From JANNVK01 sp031430435 (GTDB lineage: Bacteria; Acidobacteriota; Blastocatellia; Pyrinomonadales; Pyrinomonadaceae), in assembly GCA_031430435.1 (NCBI GenBank), contig JANPBM010000056.1:1-64000 (forward strand): a stretch of 64,000 bases of DNA. The letters run 5' to 3'. The notes beneath the pieces are model-generated. The model did not search any database, was not told the origin of the DNA, and saw nothing but the letters and a program-made list of their open reading frames with translations. Shown here piece by piece: positions 52,473-61,210 of the stretch. The position numbers were made by a program, and so were the translations under genes. Every line of letters starts with the position of its first letter. Position 1 is the first letter of the stretch.

Positions 52473-52591
52473 AAGCTCTCCGTATTTAAAATAATTTTGC
52501 AACCAAACATCGTATCAAGCGTTATTATAAGACAAGTGCGTTTTTTTCGTGCTAAAATGCGGTTTCAGAGTTAGATTTTCAATAAAATATC

Positions 52592-53215
52592 GTGATACAA
52601 AAACTCAATCTTTCAAGTAATCCGTTTCGCAACCGCACGCTGCCGTGGTTGTTGTCGTTGTGTCTGTTGGTCGTTTCCGGCATCGGCGCAATTTGGTGTT
52701 TTAAAATTTGGTCGGCGGCAAAAGCCGAAGACAAAATAGTCAGAACCACCACCGCACAAATGGAAACCGAGTTGAAAGAATTGAAGGATAAAGGACAACA
52801 AGTTCAGCAGGAATTAACGCCCGAACAGCGTCAATCGTTGGTTGCCTCGCATAAACTTGTCGCCCGCAAAGATTTTTCATGGTCAAATTTGTTTGCCGAT
52901 GTCGAATCTTTGTTGCCGCCGAGCATCAGCGTTTCGCGGATTAACGTTTTGGAAGTTGTCAAAGACCCGAACGGCGCGACCAAAGCCGAACTTGAATTTG
53001 CGGTTTTAAGCCGTGACTCCGCCGGCGTTATCAATATGATCGATCGAATGAATTCGTCGGGAATGTTTCAAGCCGAATTACGCGGACAAGATTTGCAAAA
53101 AAGCGAAGCGATTACGTTTACCGAATACTCCGTGCGGTTGATTTATTCGCCGCGTTCGGGTGTTTCGAGCAGTTCGCCGACCGACACGGTGGCTTCAAAC
53201 GAGGTGCAAAAATGA
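52592..53215 (+). CDS. pilN: PilN-like fimbrial assembly protein
   Basis: This inner-membrane protein of 207 aa is of the type IV pilus/type II secretion alignment complex. A short cytoplasmic N-terminus (LNLSSNPFRNRTLPW) resembles the PilM-binding segment of PilN. It is followed by one helix (about 18-38), a coiled coil (about 45-75) and a periplasmic ferredoxin-like fold (SLLPPSISVSRINVLEV). It starts with GTG at 52592; no earlier start fits. It overlaps the next gene by 4 bases (ATGA). PilM, normally upstream, is absent here. Confidence 0.8.
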   Translation: MIQKLNLSSNPFRNRTLPWLLSLCLLVVSGIGAIWCFKIWSAAKAEDKIVRTTTAQMETELKELKDKGQQVQQELTPEQRQSLVASHKLVARKDFSWSNLFADVESLLPPSISVSRINVLEVVKDPNGATKAELEFAVLSRDSAGVINMIDRMNSSGMFQAELRGQDLQKSEAITFTEYSVRLIYSPRSGVSSSSPTDTVASNEVQK

Positions 53216-54117
53216 ACGAAGAATTTGAACATATCGACGTTGAAAAAGAAACTGAAGTTGTCAAAAAAATTGATTTACAACCTCGCATCGTCAAGCAAAG
53301 AATCGTGAAATCGGGCATGTTCGGCATTCCCGAAATCATTGCCACAGGTTTGGGCGTTCTGTCGCTATCGGCGGTCGGTCTGTTTTATTTATTTTGGGTA
53401 ATCCCCGCAACCGCCGAAGTTAAACGACACAAAGACACGCGGAATCAAACGGAAACCGAGTTGAAAGACGCAAATGCAAAATTCGGCAATATCACCACGA
53501 CCAAAGCCCGCGTCGAGGAATTAGTCAACAGTGTCGATTTTTTTGAACGAAATTATTTGCCCGTTGCGGAAAACGGCAGAACGGCGCTTTATCAACGAGT
53601 CAACACCCTGATTTCGGCGTATGGTTTGGTTAATACGACAGGTCCCGATTTTGCCCCGTTGGAAACCGTGAGCGCCAAACAAAGTCAGCAAAACGAAAAA
53701 GAAAAAGGTCGTAATAAATTTCAAAGTTTATTTCCCGGCGTTTATGTTTCAATGACGCTCGAAGGTTCGTATCAAAATTTGCGGCGGTTTATGCGCGAGC
53801 TTGAAAGCAGCGGACAATTTGTCATTATCAGCACGGTCGAACTCGAAGCCGCCGAAGGAAGTCAAGACGATTTAAAGCCGAAACAACCAAAACAGCCGAA
53901 GCCGATTATTCAACAACCGTATTCGCGTTCAACCGAAGAAGACGTGAATAATCCGACGCGATCGGTAAATCTTGCCGAACAACCAACGCCGAAACCGACA
54001 CCGCAATTCAAACAGCCGAAAGGGAAAACTCGCGGCGAAGCGGTTAGTTTGCATTTAGAAATGGCGGCATATTTCAGACGAAATATAAAATCGGAACCTG
54101 CGGTAACGCAACAATAG
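53212..54117 (+). CDS. pilO: PilO-like alignment complex protein
   Basis: This 301-residue inner-membrane protein has one helix (about 40-65), a coiled coil (about 68-105) and a periplasmic ferredoxin-like domain (about 115-215, with LFPGVYVSMTLEGSYQNLRRFMRELES, the PilO core). It ends in a Lys/Pro/Gln-rich linker (about 220-290), longer than in usual PilO. It overlaps pilN by 4 bases. It would dimerise with PilN to connect the pilus motor to the secretin via PilP. Confidence 0.82.
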   Translation: MNEEFEHIDVEKETEVVKKIDLQPRIVKQRIVKSGMFGIPEIIATGLGVLSLSAVGLFYLFWVIPATAEVKRHKDTRNQTETELKDANAKFGNITTTKARVEELVNSVDFFERNYLPVAENGRTALYQRVNTLISAYGLVNTTGPDFAPLETVSAKQSQQNEKEKGRNKFQSLFPGVYVSMTLEGSYQNLRRFMRELESSGQFVIISTVELEAAEGSQDDLKPKQPKQPKPIIQQPYSRSTEEDVNNPTRSVNLAEQPTPKPTPQFKQPKGKTRGEAVSLHLEMAAYFRRNIKSEPAVTQQ

Positions 54118-54155
54118 AAAGGCAACGGAAATTTACTGTTTCAAGAATTAAATTT

Positions 54156-55259
54156 ATGGCATCACTATTTGAAGGAAAAAGTCCGGCGGAGCGAAATAAA
54201 TTGATTGCGGCACTTGTTTTGGGTGCGTTGGCGGTCATTGCTTTGGGTTACACATTCAGCGGATTATTTGTCGGCGGAAAGAAACCGGGAACAACCGCCG
54301 CCGGTTCACCGACACCCGCGCCGAAAACAAATTCAGCCGGCGATGTCGTCAGCGACGGGTTGCCGAGCCGGGAAAACGTAAACGATATTTATTCGAGCAT
54401 TCCCGTCAATTACGATCCGACCGCGTTTTCTTCGCGTGATGCGGGCAGAAACATTTTCGCGTTCTACGAACCGCCGCTTTATGTCCCGACTCCGATTGTC
54501 ATTGTGCAAAAATCGCCGACACCGATTCCCGTGATTCCGACTCCGTTGCCGCCGACACCGATTCAATATACCGTCAATCTCGGTTTTATGAACACGCCCG
54601 GCGTTTTTGCCGGCTCGAAAGGTTTTCGGCTGGAGGTCAACGGCGATAAATTTACGCCCGACACCGCAATTTATTTTGGCGGCGCAATGTTGCCGACAAC
54701 TTTTATTTCCGCTCAACGGTTGGCTGCCGATATTCCGCAAAATTTAATCGCAAACGCGGGAAATATCCAAATTGAAGTTCGTTCGCCCGACGGAAAATTA
54801 TTTTCAAATTCGCTGATTTTAGCCGTTAATGCTCCGCCGCAACCGCAGTTTCAATATATCGGGATGATTGCCCGCAGTCGTAACAACAACGATATGGCGA
54901 CATTGTTGGAAACCGGAAAAAAAGAGCCGATAAATGCGAGATTAAACGATGTCATCGGCGGACGTTTCAAAATGGTCAGTATTTCGACCGCCGAAGTTGT
55001 CGTGCAAGACAAAGAACTGGGTTTTCGTTATCGGCGCGCGTTGGAACGAACGAAAGACGGACAAAGTTCGACCGGCGGTAAAGGACAGCCGCAACAAAAC
55101 CCCGGCATTCCGGGTTTCCCGAACAACGGTTTCCCGCCGAATTATCAACCTCCGCCGCAAGGCGACATTCCCGGAATTCCAAACAGCATTCCGCGGTATG
55201 TGCCGCCGCAAAAACAAGATGACAGCAAGGACGATGAAGACGATGACGGCGACAATTAA
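54156..55259 (+). CDS. PilP-like membrane protein with an IPT/TIG-like domain
   Basis: This 367-residue protein has one N-terminal helix (about 15-40, LIAALVLGALAVIALGYTFSGLF), a Pro-rich linker (VQKSPTPIPVIPTPLPPTP) and an IPT/TIG-like beta domain (about 130-225, LEVNGDKFTPDTAIYFGG). Next comes a PilP-like/HR-type small beta domain (about 230-300, FQYIGMIARSRNNNDMATLLE). The tail is Pro/Gly/Asp-rich. Position after PilN and PilO supports a PilP role in docking to the secretin, though a TIG insert is unusual. It overlaps the pseudopilin gene by 26 bases. Confidence 0.7.
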   Translation: MASLFEGKSPAERNKLIAALVLGALAVIALGYTFSGLFVGGKKPGTTAAGSPTPAPKTNSAGDVVSDGLPSRENVNDIYSSIPVNYDPTAFSSRDAGRNIFAFYEPPLYVPTPIVIVQKSPTPIPVIPTPLPPTPIQYTVNLGFMNTPGVFAGSKGFRLEVNGDKFTPDTAIYFGGAMLPTTFISAQRLAADIPQNLIANAGNIQIEVRSPDGKLFSNSLILAVNAPPQPQFQYIGMIARSRNNNDMATLLETGKKEPINARLNDVIGGRFKMVSISTAEVVVQDKELGFRYRRALERTKDGQSSTGGKGQPQQNPGIPGFPNNGFPPNYQPPPQGDIPGIPNSIPRYVPPQKQDDSKDDEDDDGDN

Positions 55260-55962
55260 AACGAAACACGGTGAAAAAGGCGCAGCGTTGGTCGCTTTAC
55301 TGGCGTTAATGACGATTATTGCGATTACGGCGCTCGCCGTTGCTCCGAATATCGTGCAGGAGATTCAGCGCGAAAAAGAGCTTGAATCAATCAGTCGCGG
55401 CGAAGAAGTTGCCGATGCCATCAAGCAATACGTGACATTTTATCAAGGCGCAAAACTTCCGAGGACAATGGACGAGTTGCTCGAAGGTTTACCGCAAGGC
55501 ACAAAAAAACGGCAGATTTTGCGAAAATCGGCTTCAATCGATCCGTTAAGCGAGGACGGAAAGTGGCGGTTGGTTAAGCCGGACGCAAAGACGTTGATTA
55601 ATTTCGGTCGCCGTGTCCAAAATTATAACGGCGGAATTTTGCCCGCAAATCCGAGTACGCTTTTTGACCGTTTCGGTTTTGGTTTGGTTAATAGCCTAAA
55701 TACCAAAAGCGACGAAGAATTGAAAGATGCGGATTCGGCGGAAGAAGTTGACGAAGAAACAGAAAACGTGCCGTTTATCGGCGTAGTCAGCCAAAGTAAA
55801 AGCCGGGCGGTCATTGCCTATTACGGGTTGGAAAATCACTCGAAATGGATTTTTACCCCGATGTTTCGCGGCGAAGGTACAAACGCAATCCAACCCGGCA
55901 ATGGATTGGGCGGCGGAAACGGTTCAAGTTCGAACACTTCGGTTGAACCCGAAGACCGATAA
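55234..55962 (+). CDS. Pseudopilin-like/type II secretion family protein
   Basis: This protein has about 242 residues from the ATG at 55234 (a second ATG lies 9 bases on). After a short basic leader (KTKHGEKG) comes a hydrophobic helix AALVALLALMTIIAITALAVAP, as in prepilin-type signals, although the Glu at mature position 5 is not clear. The region after it (EKELESISRGEEVADAIKQYVTFYQGAKLPRTMDELLEG) matches GspG-like pseudopilins. The C-terminal region is acidic and Pro/Gly/Ser-rich. It is last in the four-gene pil group. The open frame reaches further upstream to 54949, but that part is the shadow of the PilP-like gene. Confidence 0.75.
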   Translation: MKTMTATIKTKHGEKGAALVALLALMTIIAITALAVAPNIVQEIQREKELESISRGEEVADAIKQYVTFYQGAKLPRTMDELLEGLPQGTKKRQILRKSASIDPLSEDGKWRLVKPDAKTLINFGRRVQNYNGGILPANPSTLFDRFGFGLVNSLNTKSDEELKDADSAEEVDEETENVPFIGVVSQSKSRAVIAYYGLENHSKWIFTPMFRGEGTNAIQPGNGLGGGNGSSSNTSVEPEDR

Positions 55963-56006
55963 ATAAGAAAAAGTCCGGCAGTTTATTCTCGGTACTTTAC
56001 CGGTTT

Positions 56007-56876
56007 TCAGTTTTTGGCAGAAACCAGTTCACGCAACATTTCTTCGTCCAAAACATAATTTTCGTTACAAAAATGACAGCTCATAGTTGCCCCTTTATCT
56101 TGTGAAAGCATCTCTTCAAGCTCCGCTTTTTCAATCATTCCAATCAAAACCTTTGCCCGTTCAAACGAACAAGTACACGCAAAGCCGACGGTTTTTTCTT
56201 CTAAAACTTGAAAATCTATGACACCTAAAATCGTTTCTAAAAGTTCGGTCGGCGTGGCTCCGCTTTTAATCAGTTCGGTAACTTTTGGCGCGTAAGAAAT
56301 CGAATCTTCGAGCATGGTGATAATGTGTTCGTTTGCATCGGGCATCATTTGCAACATCACACCGCCCGCCGAGGCGACAAAAGGTTCGTCGTTTTGCAAC
56401 GAAACGCCAAGTAAAACCGCCGACGGAATCTGCTCCGATTTAGCCAAATAGTACGCAAAATCTTCGGCAATTTCGCCCGATACAATCGGCACCGAACCTT
56501 GATACGGTTCGCTGTAACTGCCAACGTCAAAGCCCGATTCACGCATCACATAAAACATTCCGTCGCCGACTAATCGATTTACACTTTCGGCTTCGGCGGT
56601 CGGGTTTCTGACGTAACCGCGCACCTTTCCGGCGGCGTTTGCTTCGGTAATTATGTTGCCGACATCGCCGCTTCCTTCGAGTTTGACAGTCAAGCGGTCA
56701 AATTGCTTAAGACTTGATCCGAGTAATAAAGTTCCGGTTAAAGTTCGCCCGAACGCAACCGAAACCAACGGCGAAGTTTGGTGTCGGCGAGTCGCTTCGC
56801 GGACAATTTCCGTCGTAATTGTCGCCATACAACGAATTGTGCCGTCCGCCGCCGTTCCGTGAATTAAAGTATCCAT
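56007..56876 (-). CDS. hslO: Hsp33 redox-regulated chaperonin
   Basis: This 289-residue cytoplasmic chaperone is switched on by oxidants and heat through four Cys that hold zinc. The Cys pairs are seen as FACTCSFERAK (CxC, about 235) and MSCHFCNENYVLD (CxxC, about 270). N-terminal motifs of the family (VSVAFGRTLTGTLLLGS and LEGSGDVGNIITEANAAGKVRGYVRNP) are present. Length is normal. The start ATG is at 56876. It lies 25 bp downstream of a class V aminotransferase gene in the same direction and is likely co-transcribed with it. Confidence 0.95.
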   Translation of the reverse strand: MDTLIHGTAADGTIRCMATITTEIVREATRRHQTSPLVSVAFGRTLTGTLLLGSSLKQFDRLTVKLEGSGDVGNIITEANAAGKVRGYVRNPTAEAESVNRLVGDGMFYVMRESGFDVGSYSEPYQGSVPIVSGEIAEDFAYYLAKSEQIPSAVLLGVSLQNDEPFVASAGGVMLQMMPDANEHIITMLEDSISYAPKVTELIKSGATPTELLETILGVIDFQVLEEKTVGFACTCSFERAKVLIGMIEKAELEEMLSQDKGATMSCHFCNENYVLDEEMLRELVSAKN

Positions 56877-56901
56877 CTAAAAAAAAATCCTTTGTCCTTT
56901 G

Positions 56902-58026
56902 TTAAGGCAGAAGTTCAACCAGCCGTTCGATGTCGGCTTGATTATTGAAAAAATGCGGCGCAATTCGCAAACGTTCGCCGCGCGGAGAAACGATAACCTT
57001 GTTGCGTTCAAGCGTTTTGGCGAGATTCGACGATGTTTCGCCATCTTTCGGCAACACACAAACGATTTGCGATTTCTCGCCTTTTTTGCGCGAAGAAACT
57101 ATTTTATAATCTCGCGTTTGCAATAAATAACACAAATGATTGGTTAATTTCTCTAAATAATTTTCGATGTTTCCGATGCCTGTTTCGGTCAATAATTTCA
57201 AACTTTGTTCCAAACCGTAAAACAGCGAACTTGAACCCGTGCCGGTTTCCCAAGCCAGCGCGTTCGGTTTCCAAGGTTGTTCGTAATTGCTGAAATTAAA
57301 CGGTTCATCCACCGAAATCCAACCGACTAAACTCGGCTCGATTCTGTTTTTGGCACGGTCGGACAGATAAAAAACTCCGCAACCTTCGGGCGAACACAGC
57401 CATTTGTGCGACGCGCCGCACGCGATGTCAACAAATTGCGCGTCCAAATCAAATTCGACGGCGCCGAAACCCTGAATAATATCGACCGCAAAAAGCGCAT
57501 CGAATTCACGCGCCGCTCGTCCGATTCGCTCAATATCGGCGCGAAATCCGGTGGAAAACTGCACCGCGCTAATCGAAACAAGTTTTGTGTTTGAATCGAT
57601 CAGCGAAATAAATTCGTCGATGTCGATGCGTCCGTCGCGTTCGGGACAAGTCCGAAGTTCCACGCCGAATTTATCGCGAATCATTCGCCACGGATAAAAA
57701 TTCGAGGGAAATTCGGCGGCAAAAGTTACGATGTTGTCGCCTTCCGCCCAGTCCATTCCGTTCGCTACGGTTGAAAAACCGTCGGATGTATTTCGTAAAA
57801 ACGCCACATTTTCCGCCTTTACCTTCAGCATTTCGGCGACTAAAACGCGACACCGATTTTTTGTTTTGACCCAACCGTCAAGATTAAGCGAGCCGTTTTC
57901 GGAAACATCTTTCAGTTGCGACGTAACTGCTTTGACGGCGGAAACCGGCATCGGTGAAACTGCCGCGCTGTTCAGATAAGTATATTTTCCGGCGGCGGGG
58001 AAAAGTTTTCGGATTTCATTATTCAT
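56902..58026 (-). CDS. Class V aminotransferase (cysteine desulfurase/isopenicillin N epimerase-like)
   Basis: This PLP enzyme of 374 aa has NFYPWRM and SISAVQFSTGFRADIE in the cofactor domain and the lysine of ACGASHKWLCSPEGCGVFYLS (about residue 215) that would form the Schiff base. It lacks the N-terminal pattern and mobile Cys loop of IscS/SufS, so a true desulfurase role is doubtful; selenocysteine-lyase-like or epimerase-like family members are closest. Cytoplasmic. A heptad repeat begins at its start codon (58026-58060). hslO follows. Confidence 0.85.
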   Translation of the reverse strand: MNNEIRKLFPAAGKYTYLNSAAVSPMPVSAVKAVTSQLKDVSENGSLNLDGWVKTKNRCRVLVAEMLKVKAENVAFLRNTSDGFSTVANGMDWAEGDNIVTFAAEFPSNFYPWRMIRDKFGVELRTCPERDGRIDIDEFISLIDSNTKLVSISAVQFSTGFRADIERIGRAAREFDALFAVDIIQGFGAVEFDLDAQFVDIACGASHKWLCSPEGCGVFYLSDRAKNRIEPSLVGWISVDEPFNFSNYEQPWKPNALAWETGTGSSSLFYGLEQSLKLLTETGIGNIENYLEKLTNHLCYLLQTRDYKIVSSRKKGEKSQIVCVLPKDGETSSNLAKTLERNKVIVSPRGERLRIAPHFFNNQADIERLVELLP

Positions 58027-58096
58027 TTGACATTGAACATTTAACCATTAGCATTTAACATTAAAAAATTATCATTCTATAAAATAATGATAACTG
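58026..58096. repeat. 7-nt-phased AT-rich repeats (CATTTAA and TAACTGA types)
   Basis: CATTGAA, CATTTAA, CCATTAG, CATTTAA, CATTAAA (about 58032-58066) is followed by a second patch ATAATGA, TAACTGA, TAATCAG (about 58084-58105). Together they fill the gap between divergent genes (class V aminotransferase and lepB) and must overlap their promoters. Confidence 0.65.
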
Positions 58097-58124
58097 ATAA
58101 TCAGTATTTGGTAAAAAGATTTAT

Positions 58125-58832
58125 ATGTTTGGTTACAAAGACGAAGAACCCGAGTTTGGCGTGATTAGCGCGGAAGACGACGAAAATATCGAAGTTCAAA
58201 AAATCAGCCGAGAATCACGGCGCAATATATTTTCGGAAAGTCTGTTACTTTTCCGCGATTTAATTTTGGTTTTGGCGGTATTCATTTTATTCGGCGTGTT
58301 TATCGCTCAACCTGTGGTTGTCGAAGGAACTTCGATGGATCCGAATTTGCACGAAGGCGAGCGTTTGCTGGTTGATAAATTGATTTATTACAAATTTCAA
58401 AGTTTCGGATTCGGACACCTTGAACGCGGCGATATTGTCGTTTTTTGGTATCCGAAAAATCCGGAGCTGAGTTATGTCAAGCGAATTATCGGTTTGCCGG
58501 GCGAATCGGTTGAACTGCGCAACGGAAAAGTTTTGATCGACGGACGCGAAATGAGCGAACCTTATTTGAGTCCGACCAACAATCAAGGCATGGCGAATCT
58601 GCCGTTTACGCCGATCGAACAACATCATTATTTTGTGATGGGCGACAACCGCGACAATTCGTCCGATTCGAGAATCTGGGGACTTGTTCCCGAAAAATAT
58701 ATTTACGGCAAAGTGTTTTTCAGATATTGGTCGCCTACGCAAGCGGGTTTTATTTCGAACGGCGAACCGCAGTTGAACGTGGTTAATCCGAACGATGCGG
58801 GCGTAACGGAGAACCCGATTCCGAACGAATAG
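58125..58832 (+). CDS. lepB: Signal peptidase I
   Basis: This 235-residue membrane serine peptidase removes signal peptides from exported proteins. A single helix lies at about 44-62 (RDLILVLAVFILFGVFI). The catalytic Ser70 is in VVEGTSMDP and the general base Lys119 in SYVKRIIGLPGE. Box motifs GDNRDNSSDSRIWG (about 180) and LHEGERLLVDK are intact. Only one membrane helix is present, so it belongs to the short type. The ATG at 58125 lies after a repeat-rich gap. carA starts 3 bases after the stop, so they form an operon. Confidence 0.95.
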   Translation: MFGYKDEEPEFGVISAEDDENIEVQKISRESRRNIFSESLLLFRDLILVLAVFILFGVFIAQPVVVEGTSMDPNLHEGERLLVDKLIYYKFQSFGFGHLERGDIVVFWYPKNPELSYVKRIIGLPGESVELRNGKVLIDGREMSEPYLSPTNNQGMANLPFTPIEQHHYFVMGDNRDNSSDSRIWGLVPEKYIYGKVFFRYWSPTQAGFISNGEPQLNVVNPNDAGVTENPIPNE

Positions 58833-58835
58833 AAA

Positions 58836-59939
58836 ATGAATCTTTCAAAACAAGCAATTTTGGTTCTCGAAGACGGTCGAGTTTTTCGCGGAAAAGCGTT
58901 TGGCGCAGAAGGCGAAGCGTTTGGTGAAATGGTTTTTAATACGTCGATGTCGGGTTATCAGGAAATCCTCACCGATCCGAGTTACGCCGGACAAATTGTT
59001 TGTATGACGTATCCGCTGATTGGAAATTACGGTACAAATTCCGCCGATTGCGAATCGAACAGACCTTGGGCAGAAGGTTTTGTCGTCAAAGAAGCAAGTC
59101 GCATTGCCTCGAATTTTCGCTCGCAAGAAACACTCGATTCATATTTGAAGCGGAACAATATCGTCGGCATCGAAAGCCTTGACACACGAGCTTTGGTGCG
59201 ACATATTCGCAATAAAGGAGCGATGCGAGTGGTTATTTCGACCGTTGATTCAAGCGAAGAAAGTTTGCTCGAAAAAGTAAAATCATCGCCCGAAATGACC
59301 AACCGTAATCTTGCCGACAAAGTTTCAACCGATAAAATCTATGAATTTCCCGCCGCTTCCGTCGAAAAGTTCCACGTTGTTTGTTATGATTTCGGCGTAA
59401 AAACAAATTCGTTGCGAGAGTTCGCCAAACTCGGTTGTCGGCTGACGGTGGTGCCTGCCGCAACTTCTGCCGAAGACGTTTTGAACTTGCGTCCGACCGG
59501 CGTTTTTCTTTCAAACGGTCCCGGCGATCCGAGTTCGATGAAATCCGTTATTGAGGAAATAAAACAACTGACAATGTCAAATGTGCCGATGTTCGGCATT
59601 TGTCTCGGTCATCAATTACTTAGTTTGAGCTTTGGCGGAACGACTTATAAAATGCTTTTCGGGCATCGCGGCGGCAATCAGCCAATCAAAGATTTATCAA
59701 ACGGAAAAGTTGAAATCACTTCGCATAATCACGGCTTCGCGGTCGAAAAATCAAGTTTGCCGAACGATGTTGAAATTACACACCTCAATTTGAACGATGA
59801 AACCGTGGCGGGAATCAAACACAAAACAAAACCGATTTTCAGCGTTCAATATCATCCCGAAGCCTCGCCCGGACCGAACGACGCAAAGTATCATTTCAAT
59901 AAATTTATCGAGCTGATGAAAGGCGAAGAGCGAAAGTAA
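58836..59939 (+). CDS. carA: Carbamoyl-phosphate synthase small subunit
   Basis: This glutamine amidotransferase subunit of 367 aa releases ammonia for carbamoyl phosphate, the first step to arginine and pyrimidines. The N-terminal domain (LVLEDGRVFRGKAFG, FNTSMSGYQEILTDPSYAGQIV) and the class I amidotransferase domain with the nucleophile in MFGICLGHQLLSL and the HxE in VQYHPEASPGP are complete. Length is normal. carB is not in the window. It is coupled to lepB, an unusual partner. The ATG at 58836 was chosen. Confidence 0.96.
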   Translation: MNLSKQAILVLEDGRVFRGKAFGAEGEAFGEMVFNTSMSGYQEILTDPSYAGQIVCMTYPLIGNYGTNSADCESNRPWAEGFVVKEASRIASNFRSQETLDSYLKRNNIVGIESLDTRALVRHIRNKGAMRVVISTVDSSEESLLEKVKSSPEMTNRNLADKVSTDKIYEFPAASVEKFHVVCYDFGVKTNSLREFAKLGCRLTVVPAATSAEDVLNLRPTGVFLSNGPGDPSSMKSVIEEIKQLTMSNVPMFGICLGHQLLSLSFGGTTYKMLFGHRGGNQPIKDLSNGKVEITSHNHGFAVEKSSLPNDVEITHLNLNDETVAGIKHKTKPIFSVQYHPEASPGPNDAKYHFNKFIELMKGEERK

Positions 59940-59974
59940 TATTTCACATAAATTAAACCGATAATTTTCGGCAA

Positions 59975-61165
59975 TTATTTACTTTTTACTTGTTCAGCCG
60001 TTTCTTCTTCGAGCAAGTCGGCGACAATTCCTTTGCTGCCGAGATGTTCGCGGATGTTTTTATAGATTACAGCCGCCACGGCAACTAACGGAATCGAAAG
60101 AAAAACGCCCGGAATTCCCGCAATCTGTTCGCCCGCCAAAACCGACAAAATAATTGCTAACGGATGCAGATGAATTCCTTCGCGGACAATTCGCGGATAA
60201 GTTACATAATCGTGAATAATCCGCAATACGCCGAGAAAAATTGCGACCGAAATCGCCTGCGTCGGCGAATAAAAAGCCGACACCGTAACCGCAGTAACGC
60301 CGATAATTAGCGGACCGATAAGCGGAATAAACTCTAATACGCCGGCAAGAATTCCAAGCAAAAGTGTATAATTTACGCCCAAAACATAAAATCCGACGGT
60401 GCAAATTGTGCCGATTAGAAAGCACGAAATAAGTTGCGCTCGCGTATATGCGGCAAGGGTTGTATTCAAATCTTCGAGCAAAGATTCGCCGCGTCCGCGC
60501 CAACGTCCCGACGGCAACATTCGCAAAAGCGAGTCACGAAATTCGTTGACATCTTTCAAAAAGAAAAACGCCAAAATCGGAATCAGAAAAAACCACGGCG
60601 AAATAGTCAGAATGTTTATCGCCAAACCGCCGGCAATACTCGTGATTTTTCCGCCGACTTCGGGAATCATTTCGCCGATTTTTTTGTTGATGTCGGATTG
60701 TACTTGTTCCGGAATTTGATAGTTTCCGTACTTTTCGTTGAGCAATTCTATTTGCGTTTTCAGTTTTTCGGAATAACTCGGCAAATTTCCCGCAAATTCT
60801 TTGGCTTGTTCGATTAAACGCGGCGCCAGATACGAAATCGCCAACCCGACAAACGTAAAGACAATCAAATAAGCAATGACAATCGCAATGCTTCGCGGCA
60901 TAAATCGTTCGAGCTGACGTTCCTTAAACGGTTTCCGAATCAAACGAACCAGCGGATTGAGCAAATAGGCGAAAAATATCGACAAAATTAAAAGGAACGC
61001 CAAACTCGTCAGTGATGCGATGATTCCGCTCGCAAAACCCCAAATTGACCAAATAAACAGGACAATAATTACCGTTCGCACAACCGAAGTTGCACTTGGT
61101 CCGGATGCATCGAGATTTGATTTTCGGGCAGTTTCTTTGTTGGGTTTTTCAGTTTTTTCGCTCAT
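59975..61165 (-). CDS. AI-2E family (PerM/YdiK-type) membrane transporter
   Basis: This 396-residue polytopic inner-membrane protein has about eight helices. Hydrophobic clusters lie at about 25-70, 90-115, 170-195 and 240-345. Family marks seen include FFAYLLNPLVRLIRKPF and the late GPLIIGVTAVTVSAFYSP with HPLAIILSVLAGEQIAGIPGVFLSIPLVAV. Members export AI-2 or ions/osmolytes; the substrate here is unknown. It is convergent with carA, with only about 35 bp between them. Confidence 0.9.
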   Translation of the reverse strand: MSEKTEKPNKETARKSNLDASGPSATSVVRTVIIVLFIWSIWGFASGIIASLTSLAFLLILSIFFAYLLNPLVRLIRKPFKERQLERFMPRSIAIVIAYLIVFTFVGLAISYLAPRLIEQAKEFAGNLPSYSEKLKTQIELLNEKYGNYQIPEQVQSDINKKIGEMIPEVGGKITSIAGGLAINILTISPWFFLIPILAFFFLKDVNEFRDSLLRMLPSGRWRGRGESLLEDLNTTLAAYTRAQLISCFLIGTICTVGFYVLGVNYTLLLGILAGVLEFIPLIGPLIIGVTAVTVSAFYSPTQAISVAIFLGVLRIIHDYVTYPRIVREGIHLHPLAIILSVLAGEQIAGIPGVFLSIPLVAVAAVIYKNIREHLGSKGIVADLLEEETAEQVKSK

Positions 61166-61210
61166 AAAAGTTCTTTGATAATAAGTAATTTCGTCATTAT
61201 TTACAACGTT

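Noticed and set aside
54949..55233. Upstream extension of the pseudopilin frame
   Set aside because: It lies inside the PilP-like gene and is a shadow frame; the prepilin-like start is at 55234.
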